Assembly (NCBI GenBank): GCA_030666985.1
Contig: DAOUWT010000058.1
Span: forward strand, 1-12,080
Length of the DNA: 12,080 nt
DNA from: Chloroflexota bacterium
GTDB taxonomy: Bacteria > Chloroflexota > Anaerolineae > Anaerolineales > UBA11858
Direction of reading: 5' to 3'
The translations under genes and the position numbers were made by a program. The stretch's first letter is position 1. Each line of letters begins with the position of its first letter. Below the pieces are notes generated by a model. The model saw nothing but the letters and a program-made list of their open reading frames with translations, was not told where the DNA came from and searched no databases. Positions 1-5,746 of this stretch are shown one piece after another.

Positions 1-23
1 AACGTGTTGCGTGAAACGTGAGG
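1..23. repeat. Heptamer string (ACGTGAA-like), first copy
   Basis: The window opens with degenerate 7-base units of the form RCGTGNN (ACGTGTT, GCGTGAA, ACGTGAG). The same unit recurs at 5292-5326, 5408-5457 (other strand) and 7742-7802. It resembles the short tandemly repeated heptamers known from cyanobacterial intergenic regions. No function is implied. Confidence 0.6.
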
Positions 24-103
24 TCAAGTAATTCGCTCCCGCCCCTGCAATCCCACACCCCTTGCTGTCTGCTGCCTCACCCACAGTAGTCCACCCCTGC
101 CAC

Positions 104-138
104 TCGCAATTCGCCACCCGCAATCCGCAATCCGCCCC
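104..138. repeat. CAATCCGC-type short repeat string
   Basis: Degenerate tandem units (CGCAATTCGCCAC, CGCAATCCGCAATCCGC) lie just upstream of the rpsO promoter. The 12-mer GCAATCCGCCCC at 127-138 recurs exactly at 11821-11832 inside the last repeat block of the window, so this is a dispersed low-complexity string. The 1-140 stretch holds no gene that I can support. Confidence 0.5.
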
Positions 139-141
139 ACC

Positions 142-169
142 TTGCTTTCTGGAACGCCTTTGGTATAAT
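142..169 (+). promoter_or_regulatory. rpsO promoter (extended -10)
   Basis: A perfect -10 box TATAAT (164-169) is preceded by TGG, giving an extended -10 (TGn). A TTGCTT -35 box (142-147) lies 16 bp upstream. Transcription would begin near 176 and leave a leader of about 115 nt. The same TTGGTATAAT string occurs upstream of the antitoxin gene on the minus strand, and TTTGGTAAAAT occurs before groES, suggesting a shared sigma-70-type preference. Confidence 0.75.
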
Positions 170-175
170 GCGCCT

Positions 176-290
176 GCTGACTAGACCAATTAGCGGCTTT
201 AGTCGCTGGTGCTTACTTAAGCTGCTGATATGGAGACCTGCAAGAAAAGTTTTGACAGATATTAGATAAAATTAGGAGATAGCAGACGTC
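176..290 (+). promoter_or_regulatory. Structured rpsO leader, possible S15 autoregulatory site
   Basis: The leader holds a hairpin AGCG/CGCT (192-195 with 204-207), extended by ACC/GGT (185-187 with 208-210). CTGCTGA occurs twice (174-180, 222-228), and its CTGCT can pair with AGCAG at 281-285, just after the Shine-Dalgarno AGGAG (274-278). S15 represses its own translation through leader structures in several phyla, but those structures are not conserved in sequence. The regulatory role here is inference. Confidence 0.35.
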
Positions 291-563
291 ATGACTATAG
301 GTAAAGAAGAAAAACAAGAAATTGTGGAAGAATTTGGCCGTCACGAAGCAGATACCGGCTCACCTGAAGTGCAGGTAGCCATTTTGACTACACGGATTTT
401 GGAGCTTACTGAACACTTGAAAGAGCATTCCCACGACGAATCATCTCGACGAGGACTGTTGAAATTGGTCGGCCGTCGCCGGCGACTTTTGACTTATCTT
501 CGCGGAGAAGATTACCAAAGGTATGTGGCTTTGAGCGATAAGTTAGGCCTGCGTATGAAGTAA
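291..563 (+). CDS. rpsO: 30S ribosomal protein S15
   Basis: This 90-residue protein matches the usual S15 length of about 89. S15 binds the three-way junction of 16S rRNA helices 20-22 and is a primary binder in assembly of the 30S platform. Family hallmarks are visible: the HEADTGSPEVQVAILT segment near residues 18-33, and the S-R-R-G-L-L and G-R-R-R-R-L-L-x-Y-L stretch near 52-70, which in known S15 proteins contacts rRNA. The ATG follows AGGAG by 12 nt, a slightly long spacing. A clear promoter precedes it and an intrinsic terminator follows immediately, so it appears to be transcribed alone rather than reading into pnp, although the order rpsO-pnp is the classic one. Confidence 0.97.
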   Translation: MTIGKEEKQEIVEEFGRHEADTGSPEVQVAILTTRILELTEHLKEHSHDESSRRGLLKLVGRRRRLLTYLRGEDYQRYVALSDKLGLRMK

Positions 564-571
564 ACCTAATA

Positions 572-621
572 GGCCGAGAAGGTGGAATTCAGGTCTGCCA
601 TCTCCTCGGTCTTCTTTTTTT
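572..621 (+). terminator. Rho-independent terminator of rpsO
   Basis: An imperfect 14-bp stem pairs GGCCGAGAAGGTGG (572-585) with CCATCTCCTCGGTC (598-611). It has a 12-nt loop and is followed by a T-rich run to 621. It begins 9 nt after the rpsO stop. Confidence 0.85.
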
Positions 622-641
622 GCAGCAATTCTAAATTTGGC

Positions 642-750
642 TGTCATTGCGAACCCCCGCTTTTTGGGGGTGTGGCAATCTCCCTGATTTCGATGTTATT
701 TTGTTAACCGGGAGACTGCCACGTCGCAAAAAACGCTTCTCGCAGTGACA
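642..750. repeat. Palindromic interspersed repeat, GTCATTGCGA type
   Basis: Outer arms TGTCATTGCGA (642-652) and TCGCAGTGACA (740-750) are inverted. Inner arms GGCAATCTCCC and GGGAGACTGCC are also inverted. Weaker pairing continues outward (AATTCTAAAT against ATTGAGAATT). Elements with GTCATTGCGA ends and GGCAATCTCC interiors are known as dispersed palindromes in several bacterial phyla. No clean target duplication is visible. Confidence 0.75.
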
Positions 751-955
751 TATTGAGAATTCCTGCTTTTTTCGTCAGTTGATTTACGTTGGAGTAAAAT
801 GGATTATCAGGGGAAGTGCGGTTGTCGGTGTAGATAAAAGTAAATTTTCAGGGGGGAGTTACAACGATAGCGGAGTTTCTCTTTTTAGATGCAAATTGAA
901 TATTGTCGTTTTTTAATGCTGTTGAGAATCTTTGAGCATTTTACAGCATTTATGT
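751..955. other. AT-rich intergenic stretch with one hairpin
   Basis: There is no convincing ORF or strong promoter here. One inverted repeat AATGCTGT (915-922) / ACAGCATT (943-950) with a 20-nt loop is present. This is the remnant original spacer between rpsO and pnp, left between palindromic insertions. Confidence 0.4.
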
Positions 956-963
956 GTTAAGTT

Positions 964-1025
964 GTATCATCTTGAAAAAATGGGGAGACTTCGGAAGTCT
1001 CTGCCCTGAAATATTGAGAAGATAC
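964..1025. mobile_element. 62-bp MITE, GTATC-ended family, copy 1
   Basis: The left end is GTATCATCTTGAAAAAATGG and the right end, read inverted, is GTATCTTCTCAATATTTCAG. The flanks are GTTAAGTT (956-963) and GTTAAGTA (1026-1033), an 8-bp target duplication with one mismatch. The core is a perfect palindrome GAGACTTCGGAAGTCTC (985-1001). The ends match the 8521-8665 element, which has its own exact 8-bp duplication. There is no coding capacity, so it needs a transposase in trans. Confidence 0.75.
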
Positions 1026-1033
1026 GTTAAGTA

Positions 1034-1138
1034 GTAATTATTCACTCCATTCCCAAAGCAAGACCTCCGAGGTTTGCACTACAAAAACCTCGGAGGTCTG
1101 CGGAGGGATGAAATCACGTTGGGAGAGTGAACGCTTAC
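1034..1138. mobile_element. 105-bp IS66-like MITE, copy A
   Basis: Exact 8-bp direct repeats GTTAAGTA flank it (1026-1033 and 1139-1146). The left end starts GTAATTATTCAC; the right end read inverted is GTAAGCGTTCAC. Terminal GTAA(GCG) with an 8-bp duplication is the hallmark of IS66-family elements, hence the assignment. The core is a perfect 15-bp inverted repeat AGACCTCCGAGGTTT (1061-1075) / AAACCTCGGAGGTCT (1085-1099) with a 9-nt loop. It shares both ends and core with 10868-11011. Confidence 0.85.
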
Positions 1139-1176
1139 GTTAAGTATGTTTTAGTATACCGGAGGTCTATGTCAGG

Positions 1177-1235
1177 TTGGGTATTGGGAGGTGCGGAGGA
1201 ATTGATTTTTCCCTAGCTCCCAATCCCTGACCCAA
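1177..1235 (+). promoter_or_regulatory. Stem-loop in the pnp leader
   Basis: ATTGGGAG (1183-1190) pairs with CTCCCAAT (1217-1224), and TTGGGT (1177-1182) pairs with ACCCAA (1230-1235) across a 5-nt bulge. It lies 13 nt before the Shine-Dalgarno AGGAGG (1248-1253). In enterobacteria the pnp leader stem is cut by RNase III and used for PNPase self-control; a similar role here is only a guess. I see no convincing pnp promoter. Confidence 0.4.
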
Positions 1236-1258
1236 TAGATTTACGGTAGGAGGTATGT

Positions 1259-3388
1259 ATGAAACCGCAAGAAAAAAAATATGAAGTATTAGTGGGAGGG
1301 AAACCTCTCATAGTAAAAACTGGAACGTTAGCGGAGCAAGCTGGCGGGGCCGCAACGGTGAGTTTAGGCGAATCGCAGATTTTTGCCGCTGCGACCATGA
1401 GTGATGACGTTAAGGAAAGTATTAACTTTTTCCCCCTGACCGTCAATTATGAGGAGCGTCTGTATGCTGGTGGAACTATTCCCGGTTCGTTCTTCCGTCG
1501 TGAAGGCCGGCCCGGCGAGAAAGCCACCCTGATTGCGCGTCTGACAGACCGGCCCATTCGCCCCTTATTCCCTAAGGACATGAAGAACCCTGTTCAGATT
1601 ATAGCGTATGCCTTTTCATCGGATGGGAAGAACCCCCTGGATGCCTTGGTGCTCAACGCCACTTCGGTAGCCATAACCATTTCTGACGTTCCTTGGGATG
1701 GGCCTATTGGCGCTGTTCGCGTGGGACGCATTGATGGTGAATTTGTAATTAACCCCACTTATAAAGAACTTGAAGAATCTGACTTGGACTTGGTTATGGC
1801 CGCAAGCAGCGATGCGGTTCTAATGGTCGAAAGCAGCTCTAAAGAAGTCAGCGAAGAAACCATTGTAGAAGCCATTGACTATGGACACCAAGCTATTCAA
1901 CCGTTCATTGAACTCCAAGAGGAAATGGCGGCAGAAATTGGCAAAGAAAAACGAGAGTATCCTTCTTTTGTTATTAATGAAGGTTTCAAAGCCAAAGTTC
2001 AGAAGCGTGCTTTTGCTCCTATCAAAGAGATTTTAGGAAAAGAATATCCTAAAGCCGAGATGAAAAAAGCCATTGGCAGCTTGAAGGCTGAATTGGTGGA
2101 AGAAACAGCGGCTGTGGACGAATCCCTAATCAACGACGTTAAAGAAGCTTTCGAGGGCGTTTATAAAGAAGCCGTTCGAGGCCGTATCTTAGAGGAAGGC
2201 AAGCGCCCTGATGGACGTGATTATGTGACAGTTCGTGATATATGGTGTGAGGTAGATACCAGCCCCCGTGCACATGGTTCTGCTGTATTCACCCGTGGAA
2301 AAACCCAAGTAGCGAACTTTACAACTCTGGGAACACCCCGAGACGCCAAAATAGTAGATAATCTAAGCCCAGAAGACTCCAAGCGCTATATGCACCACTA
2401 CAACTTCCCTCCTTTCTGTGTTGGCGAAGTGCGCTTTTTGCGCGGTGCAGGCCGGCGTGAGATTGGGCATGGTGTCTTGGCCGAGCGAGCTTTATTGCCT
2501 GTTATTCCCGAGGAAAAAGATTTCCCCTATACCCTTCGCTTGGTCTCTGAGGTCTTGGCCTCTAATGGCTCTTCCTCGATGGCCTCAGTTTGTGCTTCCA
2601 CGCTGTCTCTAATGGATACTGGTGTGCCTATCAAGGCTCCTGTGGCTGGCGTAGCAATGGGCCTGGTTAAAGAAGGAGATCGTTATGCGATCTTGAGCGA
2701 TATTCTAGGCGTAGAAGATCACTTAGGTGATATGGACTTCAAAGTAGCGGGTACCGACAAAGGTATCACGGCTTTGCAGATGGACATCAAACTCAAGGGT
2801 CTTTCTTCTGAGTTGATGTCTGAAGCCCTCGCTCAGGCCAAAGAGGCACGCGCCTTTATTATGGCTAAGATGATGGAAGCCATTGATGCTCCCAGACCTG
2901 AGCTTAAGAGCCACGTGCCGCGTATGATAGCTATTCAGATACCTGTTGACAAAATTGGGGCCGTGATTGGCCCAGGTGGAGAAACGATCCGCAGCATTCA
3001 AGAAGAAACCGGAGCGAAACTAGATATTGACGATGATGGCATTGTCTTTATTGCTACTGCTGATGGCGAGAGCGCTCGCCGGGCCCGAGAGCGAGTCGAA
3101 ATGTTAACAGCAACAGCGGAAGTTGGACGCATTTACACCGGGAAGGTTGTGGGTGTGAAGAACTTTGGCGCTTTTGTGGAAATCTTACCTGGCAACGATG
3201 GCCTGGTACACATTTCCCAGCTTGATACCAGCCGTGTCAAAAGTGTTGAAGATGTTTTATCCTATGGTGATGAAATTACCGTCATGGTCACGGACATCAG
3301 CAGGGATGGCAAAATCCGCCTCTCCCGCCGGGCTGTATTGAATGGATGGACTCTAGAAGAGGCTCAGCAAAACGACCGTAAACATTAA
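1259..3388 (+). CDS. pnp: Polynucleotide phosphorylase (PNPase)
   Basis: This 709-residue protein is of normal family length. PNPase is a trimeric 3'-5' exoribonuclease that phosphorolyses RNA to nucleoside diphosphates and can add tails in reverse. Domains in order: first RNase PH-like core (about 8-215, with the FFRREGRP motif), a helical linker (about 240-310), second catalytic RNase PH core (about 325-545), KH domain (about 555-615, GPGG at 571-574) and S1 domain (about 625-695). The active-site triple serine is at 438-440, and the acidic pair matching E. coli D486/D492 is D487 and D493 in the E-D-H-L-G-D-M-D stretch. The ATG has AGGAGG 5 nt upstream; an ATG 4 nt earlier is out of frame. 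A terminator lies about 100 nt downstream. Confidence 0.97.
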   Translation: MKPQEKKYEVLVGGKPLIVKTGTLAEQAGGAATVSLGESQIFAAATMSDDVKESINFFPLTVNYEERLYAGGTIPGSFFRREGRPGEKATLIARLTDRPIRPLFPKDMKNPVQIIAYAFSSDGKNPLDALVLNATSVAITISDVPWDGPIGAVRVGRIDGEFVINPTYKELEESDLDLVMAASSDAVLMVESSSKEVSEETIVEAIDYGHQAIQPFIELQEEMAAEIGKEKREYPSFVINEGFKAKVQKRAFAPIKEILGKEYPKAEMKKAIGSLKAELVEETAAVDESLINDVKEAFEGVYKEAVRGRILEEGKRPDGRDYVTVRDIWCEVDTSPRAHGSAVFTRGKTQVANFTTLGTPRDAKIVDNLSPEDSKRYMHHYNFPPFCVGEVRFLRGAGRREIGHGVLAERALLPVIPEEKDFPYTLRLVSEVLASNGSSSMASVCASTLSLMDTGVPIKAPVAGVAMGLVKEGDRYAILSDILGVEDHLGDMDFKVAGTDKGITALQMDIKLKGLSSELMSEALAQAKEARAFIMAKMMEAIDAPRPELKSHVPRMIAIQIPVDKIGAVIGPGGETIRSIQEETGAKLDIDDDGIVFIATADGESARRARERVEMLTATAEVGRIYTGKVVGVKNFGAFVEILPGNDGLVHISQLDTSRVKSVEDVLSYGDEITVMVTDISRDGKIRLSRRAVLNGWTLEEAQQNDRKH

Positions 3389-3402
3389 CGATTCCTGGGG
3401 CA

Positions 3403-3469
3403 AAGACTTCCGAAGCCTAACGGCTGTTGAAGACCTCGGAAGTCTTACACTCTACTTTTGAGATGATAC
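3403..3469. repeat. Degenerate palindromic repeat after pnp, GTATC-family remnant
   Basis: AAGACTTCCGAAG (3403-3415) pairs imperfectly with CTCGGAAGTCTT (3435-3446). The right edge GAGATGATAC (3460-3469) inverted is GTATCATCTC, matching the GTATC-ended MITE family. The AGACTTC/GAAGTCT core also matches copy 1 at 964-1025. The left end is not recognisable and no target duplication is visible, so it is either old or truncated next to the pnp stop. Confidence 0.5.
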
Positions 3470-3488
3470 GTATAATTTAGCAATTAAT

Positions 3489-3520
3489 GCCCGGAGAGGA
3501 AACTTTCCGGGCGTTTTTTT
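3489..3520 (+). terminator. Rho-independent terminator of pnp
   Basis: GCCCGGAGA pairs with TTTCCGGGC (3489-3497 with 3504-3512), followed by a run of seven T (3514-3520). It closes the pnp transcript. Confidence 0.9.
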
Positions 3521-3528
3521 ACTTAACG

Positions 3529-3673
3529 GGCTCTTTGGGAATTCACGGGGTGCTCAACACGCTCGAGCAGGATGGCCACATCCTGCGGGCGGGGTACGGG
3601 GAAGTGGCTAGCTCAGAATGAGCCGCCCTCAGAGCAAAAACTAATGTGTAACCCCGTGAGTTCCTAGAGACCC
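3529..3673. mobile_element. 145-bp ISL3-like MITE
   Basis: Exact 8-bp direct repeats ACTTAACG flank the element (3521-3528 and 3674-3681). Its ends form a 23-bp inverted repeat with 19 matches: the left begins GGCTCTTTGGGAATTCACGG, the right read inverted begins GGGTCTCTAGGAACTCACGG. A GGCTCTT-type start plus an 8-bp duplication is characteristic of the ISL3 family. The interior has no ORF of note. It sits directly after the pnp terminator. Confidence 0.82.
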
Positions 3674-3709
3674 ACTTAACGTGGAGGGGCGGAGGGGGGG
3701 AGGTCCCCA

Positions 3710-3850
3710 CGCGGGGGCGTGAGACCAACCCCCAGGCGCTTGGTCACGCCTGAACATGGCACAAACCATGGGGATTGGCTTCCACGCCGGGGCGAGGCTT
3801 TGCTGATCCCCAGCCGTTTACGATCCCACCAATCTCCAATCCTCCATCCC
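3710..3850. repeat. Dispersed G-rich repeat, copy 1
   Basis: This block shares a string of words with 11675-11875: GGGGGCGTGAGA, CAACCCCCAGGCG, CACGCC, TGGCACA, GGGGCGAGG, CCCCAGCCG and CCCACCAATCTCCAA, in the same order. Here the GGCGTGA...CCAA / TTGG-TCACGCC words form a hairpin. Short ORFs across it are by-products of the G/C-rich repeat. Its ends cannot be fixed. Confidence 0.65.
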
Positions 3851-3865
3851 GACATGGCAGACCTC

Positions 3866-3884
3866 CGAGGTTTGCACCCCAAAA
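3866..3884. repeat. Half of the AGACCTCCGAGGTTT palindrome
   Basis: The 18 bases AGACCTCCGAGGTTTGCA match copy A of the IS66-like MITE from 1061. The partner arm is decayed (a CCTCTGAGGT remnant at 3907-3916) and no ends or duplication are visible. It is best read as a remnant of the repeat core. Confidence 0.55.
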
Positions 3885-3946
3885 ACCTTAAGGGGATGAA
3901 TAATTACCTCTGAGGTGTTGGGGCTAAATTATAAAAATTGTATATG

Positions 3947-3967
3947 AAAGCTCTCCCCACGAGCTTT
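3947..3967. promoter_or_regulatory. Inverted repeat upstream of the groES promoter
   Basis: AAAGCTC-N7-GAGCTTT lies just upstream of the candidate -35 box. It could be an operator. It is not a CIRCE element (TTAGCACTC-N9-GAGTGCTAA), the HrcA site usual for groES. Confidence 0.35.
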
Positions 3968-3971
3968 ATGG

Positions 3972-4000
3972 GTAACAATTTGCCTGGAGTTTGGTAAAAT
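3972..4000 (+). promoter_or_regulatory. Candidate groES-trxB promoter
   Basis: TAAAAT (3995-4000) is preceded by TGG (extended -10), and GTAACA (3972-3977) lies 17 bp upstream as a -35 with 4 of 6 matches. The layout resembles the rpsO promoter. Confidence 0.5.
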
Positions 4001-4059
4001 AGGAAACTGATGTCATTTAAGTTTAGAAATATTATCGAATGAATAAAGGAGTAAAGAAT

Positions 4060-4350
4060 ATGAGCGAGAAAGAAATTGGAATAAAACCCCTTGGCGATCG
4101 CGTAGTTATTGAGCCTATAGAGCAAGAAAGCCGCACCGAGAGTGGATTATACATTCCCGATACCGCTAAAGAAAAACCCCAAATTGGTCTCGTTGTCGCC
4201 GTTGGCGAGGGCGGAGAAAATGAGGATTATATCACCGTAGAGGTGGGGCAAAAAGTTCTTTTCCCCAAGTACGGCGGCACCAACATCACCATGAATGGCG
4301 TTGACTATCTCATCATTGAATTTGACGACCTTTTAGCAATAGTCGAGTAG
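4060..4350 (+). CDS. groES: Co-chaperonin GroES (Cpn10)
   Basis: This 96-residue protein has the usual GroES size. GroES forms a heptameric lid that binds GroEL and closes the folding chamber. Family features are visible: P-L-G-D-R-V-V-I-E-P at the N-terminus, the mobile-loop region E-S-R-T-E-S-G-L-Y-I-P-D (about 24-36) followed by TAKEKPQIG, V-G-Q-K-V-L-F-P-K-Y-G-G, and D-Y-L-I-I-E-F-D-D-L-L-A-I at the C-terminus. I chose the ATG at 4060 because AAAGGAG (4045-4051) lies 8 nt upstream; an in-frame ATG at 4039 would put that site inside the gene. Unusually, groEL does not follow. trxB starts 9 nt after the stop, so the two are likely co-transcribed. No CIRCE box is seen. Confidence 0.95.
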   Translation: MSEKEIGIKPLGDRVVIEPIEQESRTESGLYIPDTAKEKPQIGLVVAVGEGGENEDYITVEVGQKVLFPKYGGTNITMNGVDYLIIEFDDLLAIVE

Positions 4351-4359
4351 AGAAATTCG

Positions 4360-5292
4360 ATGAGCGAAACAAATGATGCCCCTCTGCAATGCCTGATCAT
4401 TGGCTCTGGGCCGGCGGGTTTGTCGGCAGCTCTTTATGCTGCGCGTGCTAACCTTGCTCCCATTGTTCTGAGCGGGATGGACTTGGGCGGTCAAGTGGCA
4501 AATACTGACGCCATTGAGAACTATCCCGGTTTCCCCGAAGGCATTGAAGGGCCAGATTTAGTTGACCTTTTCCAGAAGCAAGCCGAACGCTTTGGGGCTG
4601 AGGTTGTTTTTGACTCGGCTACCGGGGTTGATTTCTCTGAACGCCCATTCAAGATCACAACTTACGCTGGAGAATATCTGGCGGAAACGGTCATCGTCAC
4701 CACGGGAGCTTCTCCTCGGCTGCTTGACGTGCCCGGGGAAAAGGAGCTTACGGGGAGAGGTGTCTCTTATTGTGCCACTTGTGACGGTCACTTTTTCCAA
4801 GAGCAGGATGTGATTGTTGTTGGGGGAGGGGACAGCGCTGTCAAGGAAGCTCTTTTCTTGACCCGTTTCGCTAACTCCGTGACCATCATCCACCGCCGCG
4901 ACAAGCTGCGGGCCGGAATCTTGTTGGAAACCCGCGCCAAAGAGAACCCCAAGGTAAAGTTCATCTGGGATTCGGTCGTCACGGAAATCATTGGCGAGGA
5001 CGCTGTTCGAGCAGTCCGCCTGAAAAACAAGAAAACGGGTGAAGAGACAGAACATCCTACTGATGGCGTTTTTGTCTTCATTGGACACATTCCTAACACG
5101 GAACTTTTCGAAGGCCAACTAGACATGAACGAGCAAGGCTACTTGATCTCAGACCGGCACATGCGCACCAGCATCCCCGGCGTTTACGCCGCTGGCGAAG
5201 TCACTGACGATCATTTCCAGCAGATTGTCATCTCGGCTGGGATGGGCGCAGCGGCAGCCATGGAAGCCGTCGAGTTTCTGGAAGAAAACTGA
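4360..5292 (+). CDS. trxB: Thioredoxin-disulfide reductase
   Basis: This 310-residue protein is of typical low-molecular-weight thioredoxin reductase length. It uses NADPH and FAD to reduce oxidised thioredoxin in the cytoplasm. Visible are the FAD-binding GSGPAG (15-20), the redox-active C-A-T-C at 138-141 followed by D142, the NADPH-domain GGGDSA (155-160), H-R-R-D-K-L-R-A (about 178-185), which favours NADPH, and the C-terminal FAD motif as A-A-G-E-V rather than the common A-G-D-V. The Shine-Dalgarno is weak (a GTAGAG-like stretch overlapping the groES stop), so translational coupling with groES is plausible. The unit ends at the hairpin 5332-5369. Confidence 0.94.
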   Translation: MSETNDAPLQCLIIGSGPAGLSAALYAARANLAPIVLSGMDLGGQVANTDAIENYPGFPEGIEGPDLVDLFQKQAERFGAEVVFDSATGVDFSERPFKITTYAGEYLAETVIVTTGASPRLLDVPGEKELTGRGVSYCATCDGHFFQEQDVIVVGGGDSAVKEALFLTRFANSVTIIHRRDKLRAGILLETRAKENPKVKFIWDSVVTEIIGEDAVRAVRLKNKKTGEETEHPTDGVFVFIGHIPNTELFEGQLDMNEQGYLISDRHMRTSIPGVYAAGEVTDDHFQQIVISAGMGAAAAMEAVEFLEEN

Positions 5293-5326
5293 ACGTGAAA
5301 CGTGAAACGTAAAACGTAAAACGTGA
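5292..5326. repeat. Tandem heptamers ACGTGAA/ACGTAAA
   Basis: Five 7-base units run in register right after the trxB stop: ACGTGAA, ACGTGAA, ACGTAAA, ACGTAAA, ACGTGAA. The trxB TGA abuts the array. Related strings on the other strand lie at 5408-5457, making an inverted pair around the terminator. Confidence 0.8.
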
Positions 5327-5331
5327 ATAAT

Positions 5332-5369
5332 AAAAAGGCCGGGTTTCTTTAAGAAACCCGGCCTTTTTT
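5332..5369. terminator. Bidirectional terminator between trxB and the glutaredoxin gene
   Basis: A perfect 18-bp inverted repeat (5332-5349 with 5351-5368; core AAGGCCGGGTTTCTT) has A-rich and T-rich edges. It can therefore end the trxB transcript on the plus strand and the glutaredoxin-like transcript on the minus strand. Confidence 0.9.
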
Positions 5370-5407
5370 GTTTTGTGCACATATTTCCTGCGCCGTACAC
5401 CTCCTCC

Positions 5408-5457
5408 ATCACGTCTTCACGCAACACCTCTCACGTCTTCACGCATCACGTTTCACT
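5408..5457. repeat. Heptamer string, minus-strand orientation
   Basis: Units such as TCACGTCT, TCACGCA, ACACCTC, TCACGCA and TCACGTTTCAC are the reverse complement of the ACGTGAA family. They end just before the stop codon of the glutaredoxin-like gene. Confidence 0.7.
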
Positions 5458-5459
5458 CC

Positions 5460-5720
5460 TTACAATCCCAACATTTTATCAACCTTAGCGCGGTTGAAGC
5501 CCACGATGATTTTTCCATTGATGTCAATCACAGGGACACCCTGCTGCCCGCTGCGGCGCACCATATCACGGGCGGCGGCTTTATCACGCGAGACGTCGAT
5601 ATCTTTAAAAGGAATCTCCTTTTTTCGCAAATAGCGTTTTGCAGTTCGGCAGTGAGAGCAGGTCGGGGTGCTAAAAATGAGTATACGCTGTTTTTTCTCT
5701 TTCTTGGTTGTTTTTGCCAT
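5460..5720 (-). CDS. Glutaredoxin/NrdH-like thiol-disulfide oxidoreductase
   Basis: This 86-residue protein has a single thioredoxin-fold domain, with the size and layout of glutaredoxin-like proteins. The active site is C21-S-H-C24 after the first strand (R-I-L-I-F-S-T-P-T). The cis-proline G-V-P-V is at 61-64, followed by D-I-N-G-K-I-I-V-G-F and a C-terminal helix; this tail resembles the YruB/NrdH-like group. The N-terminus is very lysine-rich. I chose the ATG at 5720 because GGAG lies 9 nt upstream; a GTG 15 nt earlier would overlap that site. It may be reduced by thioredoxin reductase, whose gene converges on it across a shared terminator, but the substrate is unknown. Confidence 0.85.
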   Translation of the reverse strand: MAKTTKKEKKQRILIFSTPTCSHCRTAKRYLRKKEIPFKDIDVSRDKAAARDMVRRSGQQGVPVIDINGKIIVGFNRAKVDKMLGL

Positions 5721-5746
5721 TATCTTTGTCTCCACTGAAAGTTTAA

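Noticed and set aside
1061..1099. Intrinsic terminator reading of the AGACCTCCGAGGTTT hairpin
   Set aside because: The hairpin is strong but no T-run follows on either strand; flanking target duplications identify it as a mobile element core.
3676..3913. Overlapping short frames on both strands after the ISL3-like MITE
   Set aside because: They cover the dispersed G-rich repeat; similar nonsense frames appear in its second copy near 11614-11817.
3947..3967. CIRCE (HrcA) operator upstream of groES
   Set aside because: The inverted repeat AAAGCTC-N7-GAGCTTT differs from the CIRCE consensus in sequence and spacing.
4039..4059. Longer groES start at 4039
   Set aside because: It would place the AAAGGAG ribosome binding site inside the coding sequence; the GroES family begins near the ATG at 4060.
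4558..5118. 186-codon open frame antisense to trxB
   Set aside because: It lies entirely opposite the well-supported trxB gene, shows no recognisable domain and has no Shine-Dalgarno; it is a shadow frame.
5292..5326. Iterons of a replication origin
   Set aside because: The 7-bp units are degenerate, sit at gene ends at several places and have no nearby replication gene or DnaA box cluster.
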